A stretch of 53,751 bases of DNA from Onthomonas sp964456525 (GTDB lineage: Bacteria; Bacillota; Clostridia; Oscillospirales; Oscillospiraceae), in contig CAYWAP010000009.1 in assembly GCA_964456525.1 (NCBI GenBank), forward strand, positions 1 through 53,751. Direction: 5' to 3'. The translations under genes were made by a program, and so were the position numbers. Below, piece after piece: positions 49,757 to 53,751 of the stretch; positions within the stretch are counted from its first letter, which is position 1; every line of letters starts with the position of its first letter. Below the pieces are notes generated by a model that did no database searches, had not been told where the DNA came from, and saw nothing but the letters and a program-made list of their open reading frames with translations.

Positions 49757-50341
49757 TTGATTCCCACCAGAGAGGAAGCCTTTCAACTTTTGAAGCGGTA
49801 TAACAAGGAAGCCTTTCACATCCGCCACGGACTGACTGTGGAAGGTGTTATGAGGTATTTTGCCCGTGAGCTGGGCTATGGAGACCAGGAGGAATTCTGG
49901 GGGATTGTGGGTCTGACCCACGATCTGGATTTCGAGATGTGGCCGGAGGAGCACTGCATCAAATCTCAGGAGCTGATGCGGGAAGCCGGTTGGGACGAAT
50001 CCTTGATCCATGCAACGGCCAGCCATGGTTATGGCCTGAGCGTTGACATCAAGCCGGAGCACGAAATGGAGAAGGTTCTTTACGCCTGCGATGAGCTTAC
50101 GGGATTGATCTTTGCCGCATCTCTGATGCGCCCCAGTAAGAGCATTCAGGATATGACGGCGAAAAGCCTGAAAAAGAAGTACAAGGACAAGAGATTTGCC
50201 GCAGGCTGTAGCCGCGAGGTGATCGAATCGGGCGCCGAGTTGCTGGGCTGGGAGTTGCCCGTGCTCCTGCAACGCACGCTGGACGCCATGAAGGTGGATG
50301 AAGCTGCAATCAACGCATATTTTGCATCTGCGGAGACCTGA
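49757..50341 (+). CDS. HD-domain hydrolase-like protein
   Basis: A 194-residue soluble protein of the HD superfamily. The N-terminal helix with AFHIRHGLTVEGVMR supplies the first His, and GLTHDLDFE the HD pair; a later TASHGYG supplies another potential metal ligand. The start is taken as TTG 49757 because AGGAGG lies eight bases before it and the product then opens with IPTREEAF; GTG 49736 overlaps no ribosome-binding site. The substrate is unknown; nucleotide hydrolysis is a family-level guess. It ends at a terminator. Confidence 0.82.
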   Translation: MIPTREEAFQLLKRYNKEAFHIRHGLTVEGVMRYFARELGYGDQEEFWGIVGLTHDLDFEMWPEEHCIKSQELMREAGWDESLIHATASHGYGLSVDIKPEHEMEKVLYACDELTGLIFAASLMRPSKSIQDMTAKSLKKKYKDKRFAAGCSREVIESGAELLGWELPVLLQRTLDAMKVDEAAINAYFASAET

Positions 50342-50355
50342 GTCTCCACAGCATT

Positions 50356-50385
50356 AAAAAGGGCCGGTTCTCCGGTCCTTTTTTG
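50356..50385 (+). terminator. Terminator after the HD-domain gene
   Basis: AAAAAGGGCCGG (50356-50367) pairs with CCGGTCCTTTTTT (50372-50384) over a TTCT loop; the T run forms the tail. Confidence 0.88.
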
Positions 50386-50466
50386 CTGCCCTCCATCCAT
50401 ATGACAAAAATGTGATGGAAATGGGAGAAAATTGGCCAATCAATACCCAAAATTCAAAGTTTTCGC

Positions 50467-50495
50467 TTGAATTTTGCCTCTATCTGCGCTATGAT
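50467..50495 (+). promoter_or_regulatory. Sigma-A promoter of the lipoprotein gene
   Basis: TTGAAT (50467-50472), 17-base spacer, TATGAT (50490-50495). The start is about 45 bases before the gene. Confidence 0.72.
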
Positions 50496-50545
50496 ATAAG
50501 CTACATATAGAGGCCCTTTTTACATCAGCAAAGGAGAATTTACCG

Positions 50546-52216
50546 ATGGTGAAAAGAATGTTATCGCTGGTTCTGGCATCTGCAATGCTGCTGGTCTGTT
50601 TGAGCGGTTGCGGCAGCAGTTCCGAAGCAACCTCAGCAAATGCGGATCTTTATGCAAGCGATACGGCGTTGTCCCTCTTTGACACGCTGGAAGGCATAGC
50701 GGAGCTGGAGGATTTTTCATTTGAAATGCCCGTGTATGCCCTGTCGGATTCAGACGGCACGCAGGGGGATTTGATCTATACGGTATCCGGTGTCAGTTAT
50801 GCCAGCACCCAGCAGGCCTATGTCTCCTTGACGGATGGCGATGGTGAAGCGATCACAGAGATCTATGTGGACGGGGCTACCTGCTATATCAACTACTGGG
50901 CTGCCATCAACTATGTCAAATCCGGCTACGAGAGCACGGACGCCGAGGCGCTGAGTGAAGATATTGAGGCCATGGAGGCCGTTGTGGAAGAATCCAGCGA
51001 ATATTTAACGGTTGAACTGCAAGAGGACATATGGACCACGTTGGAGGGGGATTCCTTTTCATCCCTCCGGGAGCGGCTTGTCAAGCTCTACAAATCCATC
51101 AGGCGTGATATGGCCGAGAAGTCCAAGGATGGTGACCACACCAGTTCCATTACGATCGCCGGGGCGGATCTTCAAACCCAGCTTTTGAAGGTGCTGGACA
51201 GTTTGATTGATCATTCCAGTGACTATACCTCCTTCCTGGAAGCGTATTTGAGCGATAATTTCGAGGAATTCATGGACATCATCGGATGGACGGCGGAGGA
51301 AACGGTCGATATCTACTGGGACGCGTTTGAGAACCTCTCCGTTGAGCTGTATGCACTGGAGGCAAACGGGGAATGGAACGATTGGAGCGTTTATGTGATT
51401 TCCTGCGGGGATGAGGAAAACGGCTACACAATCGACCTGACCAGCACGGGCTCTTATAACCGCAACATCTGCCTGAGTGTGTATCCCGCAGAGGCGGAGA
51501 CGCTGGAAATGCCAACGGATACCACGGATTATCTGTCGGAGCTGGAAAATGCCACATACATTTACCAGGCATTTCGGGGGTATTTCAAAACTGTCCTGGC
51601 GGGCTACAGCCTGGATACGGATGATGAGGACGATGCCGATGAGGACGAAGACGACGACGATGACAGCGTCAGCACCGAGCTGACAGTCAGCGCCATTGAC
51701 GGATATGAGCGGATCGGCTCTGCCCTGGCGGCCACGGAGGACGGGGTTGACCTGGAAGTCCCTGTGTTCACCAACTACACCAGCGGGGAAATCGTCGCTT
51801 CTGAGCAGTCCGGCGGCGCCACCGATATTTATCAGGTGGGAGAGGGATTTACACTGGAATGGTACAGTCTGGATTCCACAACCCGGACGCCGGAGGAGAT
51901 CATAGAGGATAATGTCACCGGTTATGAAGAGGTTTATGAGGATGAATGGGGCTACGAGATTGTAACAGAGCCCGTTTCAATTGTCGTATCCGATGACGGC
52001 GAGAAAGCCGTCGGCGCATTTGCCTATTACGATGAAGAAGAGGAAACGGAAGTCACCATGATCAACGCAGCCGTCTGGGTGGATGACAGCGAATATGCGC
52101 TGTGCGTGGAGATCCGGTTTTACGCGGACACGGTCATGAACCGTGACATCAACTCGGCAAAAGATTTGCTGGCGTATTTAGGGCTGGAACTGCCCATTGA
52201 CGTGATCCAGAACTGA
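50546..52216 (+). CDS. Large acidic lipoprotein of unknown function
   Basis: A 556-residue secreted protein. The signal peptide (VKRM, then a hydrophobic core) ends in the lipobox LSGC with Cys22, so it should be lipid-anchored on the cell surface. The mature part is strongly acidic, with two likely globular regions separated by an Asp/Glu run near residues 357-372 (a stretch of DDEDDADEDED type). A repeated theme of a Tyr-rich, Ser/Thr-rich beta structure is seen, but I recognise no domain. AAAGGAG precedes ATG 50546. It has its own promoter and a probable terminator at 52345, and lies before pyrH where tsf is often found in other Firmicutes. Confidence 0.82.
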   Translation: MVKRMLSLVLASAMLLVCLSGCGSSSEATSANADLYASDTALSLFDTLEGIAELEDFSFEMPVYALSDSDGTQGDLIYTVSGVSYASTQQAYVSLTDGDGEAITEIYVDGATCYINYWAAINYVKSGYESTDAEALSEDIEAMEAVVEESSEYLTVELQEDIWTTLEGDSFSSLRERLVKLYKSIRRDMAEKSKDGDHTSSITIAGADLQTQLLKVLDSLIDHSSDYTSFLEAYLSDNFEEFMDIIGWTAEETVDIYWDAFENLSVELYALEANGEWNDWSVYVISCGDEENGYTIDLTSTGSYNRNICLSVYPAEAETLEMPTDTTDYLSELENATYIYQAFRGYFKTVLAGYSLDTDDEDDADEDEDDDDDSVSTELTVSAIDGYERIGSALAATEDGVDLEVPVFTNYTSGEIVASEQSGGATDIYQVGEGFTLEWYSLDSTTRTPEEIIEDNVTGYEEVYEDEWGYEIVTEPVSIVVSDDGEKAVGAFAYYDEEEETEVTMINAAVWVDDSEYALCVEIRFYADTVMNRDINSAKDLLAYLGLELPIDVIQN

Positions 52217-52344
52217 GCGTCCTCGGCGCATTTGATTGGCTGCCCGGATGGTGAAGCGGGGGAAAGCTCTGTCTGCGGCTTTGTGAGCGCACAGTGCCGT
52301 CTGGGCGGCGAAATGGAACGAATCGCGAAGGGTCGCAAAAATCG

Positions 52345-52378
52345 AATCCCGGCCGGATACAAGGTCGGGATTTGTTTC
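52345..52378 (+). terminator. Probable terminator of the lipoprotein gene
   Basis: AATCCCGGCC (52345-52354) pairs with GGTCGGGATT (52363-52372), with one wobble, followed by TGTTTC. The tail is weak. The 128 bases between the lipoprotein stop and this hairpin hold nothing else I can identify. Confidence 0.6.
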
Positions 52379-52408
52379 TGAAAAGCTGGAAAAAATTTGC
52401 GGAACCTC

Positions 52409-52437
52409 TTTCCAAAAAGGGGAAAATAGGGTAGAAT
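52409..52437 (+). promoter_or_regulatory. Probable promoter of pyrH-frr
   Basis: TAGAAT (52432-52437) with a partial -35 TTTCCA (52409-52414) at 17 bases. The start near 52444 leaves a leader of about 65 bases. Confidence 0.45.
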
Positions 52438-52509
52438 GTATATGGCATATCATACGGGTACAGGTAAGTCCCAATCACCCAATCAGAACAACAAAGGAGC
52501 TGGTCAATC

Positions 52510-53223
52510 ATGGAAACACCTGCTTATAAACGGGTGCTTTTGAAAATCAGTGGCGAGGCACTGGCAGGCGATCTGAGGTGCGGGCTTGACTTTGAGGTCA
52601 TTGGTCACGTCTGTGACGCAGTCAAGAAATGCATCCAAATGGGCGTTCAAGTTGGCATTGTTGTCGGCGGCGGCAATTTCTGGCGGGGAAAGAAAGATGG
52701 CGGCGATGATATGGTCCGGGTTCGTGCCGACCATATGGGCATGCTGGCAACGGCGATCAACGCGCTGGCGGTTGCGGATGTTCTGGAGCAGAAGGGCGTT
52801 GAAGTCCGCGTCCAGACCGCGATCGAAATGCGCGCCATTGCCGAGCCGTATATCCGTTCGCGCGCCATTCGCCACCTGGAAAAGGGCCGTGTGGTCATCT
52901 TTGGCTGCGGTACCGGAAATCCCTTTTTCTCCACGGACACCGCTGCGGTTCTGCGCGCCGCTGAGATTGACGCGGACGTCATCCTGCTGGCCAAGAACAT
53001 CGACGGGGTTTACTCCGCCGATCCGATGAAAGATCCCTCTGCCACGCGCTATGACACCATCTCTTACGATCAGGTTCTGGCACAGCACCTGGGGGTTATG
53101 GACTTTACCGCAACATCCCTTTCGATGGATAACAATATCCCGGTGCTGCTCTTTGCTCTGAAAGATCCCGAGAACATTGTCCGTGCTGTGATGGGAGAAA
53201 AAATCGGCACGGTTGTCAGTTAA
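52510..53223 (+). CDS. pyrH: UMP kinase
   Basis: A 237-residue bacterial uridylate kinase (amino-acid-kinase fold) converting UMP to UDP. Motifs: RVLLKISGEALAG at the N-terminus, GIVVGGGNFWRG, the FGCGTGNPFFSTDTAA loop, and LAKNIDGVYSADP. AAAGGAG lies 11 bases before ATG 52510. It is followed 14 bases later by frr, the usual pyrH-frr pair. Confidence 0.95.
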   Translation: METPAYKRVLLKISGEALAGDLRCGLDFEVIGHVCDAVKKCIQMGVQVGIVVGGGNFWRGKKDGGDDMVRVRADHMGMLATAINALAVADVLEQKGVEVRVQTAIEMRAIAEPYIRSRAIRHLEKGRVVIFGCGTGNPFFSTDTAAVLRAAEIDADVILLAKNIDGVYSADPMKDPSATRYDTISYDQVLAQHLGVMDFTATSLSMDNNIPVLLFALKDPENIVRAVMGEKIGTVVS

Positions 53224-53237
53224 AGGAGGACGTTACC

Positions 53238-53751
53238 ATGAATGAATTTCTAAATAGCTACAAGATACGAATGGAGAAATCCGTCGCATCGGTCAAGTCT
53301 GATTTCGCTTCCATCCGGGCAGGCCGCGCCAACGCGCAGGTTTTGGATCGGATCAGCGTTGAGTACTATGGCACGCCTACGCCGCTGAACCAGGTGGCTT
53401 CCATATCCTCTCCGGATCCCCGCCAGCTGGTCATCCAGCCCTGGGATCGCAGCCTGTTGAAGGAGATTGAAAAGGCGATCAACATCTCGGATCTGGGAAT
53501 CAACCCCCAGAACGACGGCCGTGTCATTCGGCTGAACTTCCCGCAGCTGACCGAGGAGCGCCGAAAAGATCTGACCCGTCAGGCCCACAAGTATGGGGAG
53601 AACGGCAAGGTCGCAATCCGCAACATCCGCCGGGACGCCATGGATAAGATCAAGGGCATGAAGAAAAAGGGCGAACTCACCGAGGACGATGTGAAAAATT
53701 ACGAAAAAGAGTTGCAGGCCCTGACGGACAAACAGTGCAAGGAAGTGGACG
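53238..53751 (+). CDS. frr: Ribosome recycling factor (5' part, cut by the window end)
   Basis: The first 171 codons of the ribosome recycling factor, which with EF-G splits post-termination ribosomes. Recognisable segments are the N-terminal helix MEKSVASVKSDFASIRAGRA, ISSPDPRQLVIQPWDRS, LNFPQLTEERRKDL and the C-terminal helix ending at the window edge. A full protein is about 185 residues, so only about 14 codons are missing. AAAGGAGG precedes ATG 53238. It is co-transcribed with pyrH. Confidence 0.95.
   Translation, partial: MNEFLNSYKIRMEKSVASVKSDFASIRAGRANAQVLDRISVEYYGTPTPLNQVASISSPDPRQLVIQPWDRSLLKEIEKAINISDLGINPQNDGRVIRLNFPQLTEERRKDLTRQAHKYGENGKVAIRNIRRDAMDKIKGMKKKGELTEDDVKNYEKELQALTDKQCKEVD

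Noticed and set aside
1..53751. tRNA, rRNA, CRISPR arrays, insertion sequences or phage genes
   Set aside because: Looked for cloverleaf arms, regularly spaced repeats, transposase motifs and terminal inverted repeats by eye; none found.

Overview
The window is 53.75 kb of moderately GC-rich DNA from a Gram-positive, endospore-forming member of the Clostridia. A complete spoIIIAA-AH operon, a tyrosine T-box, an EcfA1-EcfA2-EcfT module before truA, and a xseA-xseB-ispA-dxs-tlyA-nadK-argR-recN run all fit an Oscillospirales-type gut Firmicute (Flavonifractor/Oscillibacter-like). That placement is inferred from gene content and order only. Every gene I can support, about 52 in number, lies on the + strand, so the window is probably one replichore arm read with the fork. 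I see no rRNA, tRNA, insertion sequence, prophage or CRISPR array.

Layout. (1) 0-5.4 kb: a small protein gene, then a promoter and a structured leader before a polysaccharide phosphoregulation operon: a PHP-type tyrosine phosphatase, a membrane-anchored Ig-like protein and two tandem Wzz/BY-kinase fusions with tyrosine-rich tails. (2) 5.5-10.2 kb: spoIIIAA to spoIIIAH, encoding the mother-cell side of the feeding-tube channel, closed by a terminator. (3) 10.3-20.4 kb: housekeeping genes nusB, a TsaD paralogue, xseA, xseB, ispA, a DivPAP2 gene, dxs, tlyA, nadK, argR and recN. recN has its own promoter with a long palindrome over the start site. (4) 20.4-24.6 kb: T-box-tyrS, then a PhoP/PhoR-type two-component pair. 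(5) 24.7-31.25 kb: the F-type ATP synthase operon atpB-E-F-(H-A fusion)-G-D-C. (6) 31.25-36.3 kb: a hairpin-rich spacer, mgtE, dnaG and rpoD. (7) 36.4-43.8 kb: a DUF362/ferredoxin protein, a DUF6512 membrane protein, hypAB, a methyltransferase, the ECF transporter core and truA. (8) 43.8-53.75 kb: a DUF5711 protein, cvpA, a ClpE/ClpC-like unfoldase, pepT, an HD-domain protein, a large lipoprotein, pyrH and the 5' part of frr, which runs off the window.

The most unusual feature is in the ATP synthase operon. The delta (OSCP) and alpha subunits are encoded by one uninterrupted frame of 672 codons. The delta part (about 171 residues) and the alpha part (501 residues, starting at an in-frame Met) each have normal length. 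F1 normally holds three alpha and one delta, so a covalent fusion raises a stoichiometry problem that internal initiation, proteolysis or an altered architecture would have to solve. Other leads are the nested-stem leader before the tyrosine phosphatase, the 18-bp inverted repeat centred on the predicted recN start site, a stem-loop between atpB and atpE, and a hairpin cluster plus long leader before mgtE.

Start codons were chosen from Shine-Dalgarno spacing and family N-termini. Several differ from the longest possible frame, and atpF, atpD, hypA and the HD-domain gene appear to start with TTG. Family names come from recognising motifs by eye; no database search was possible.
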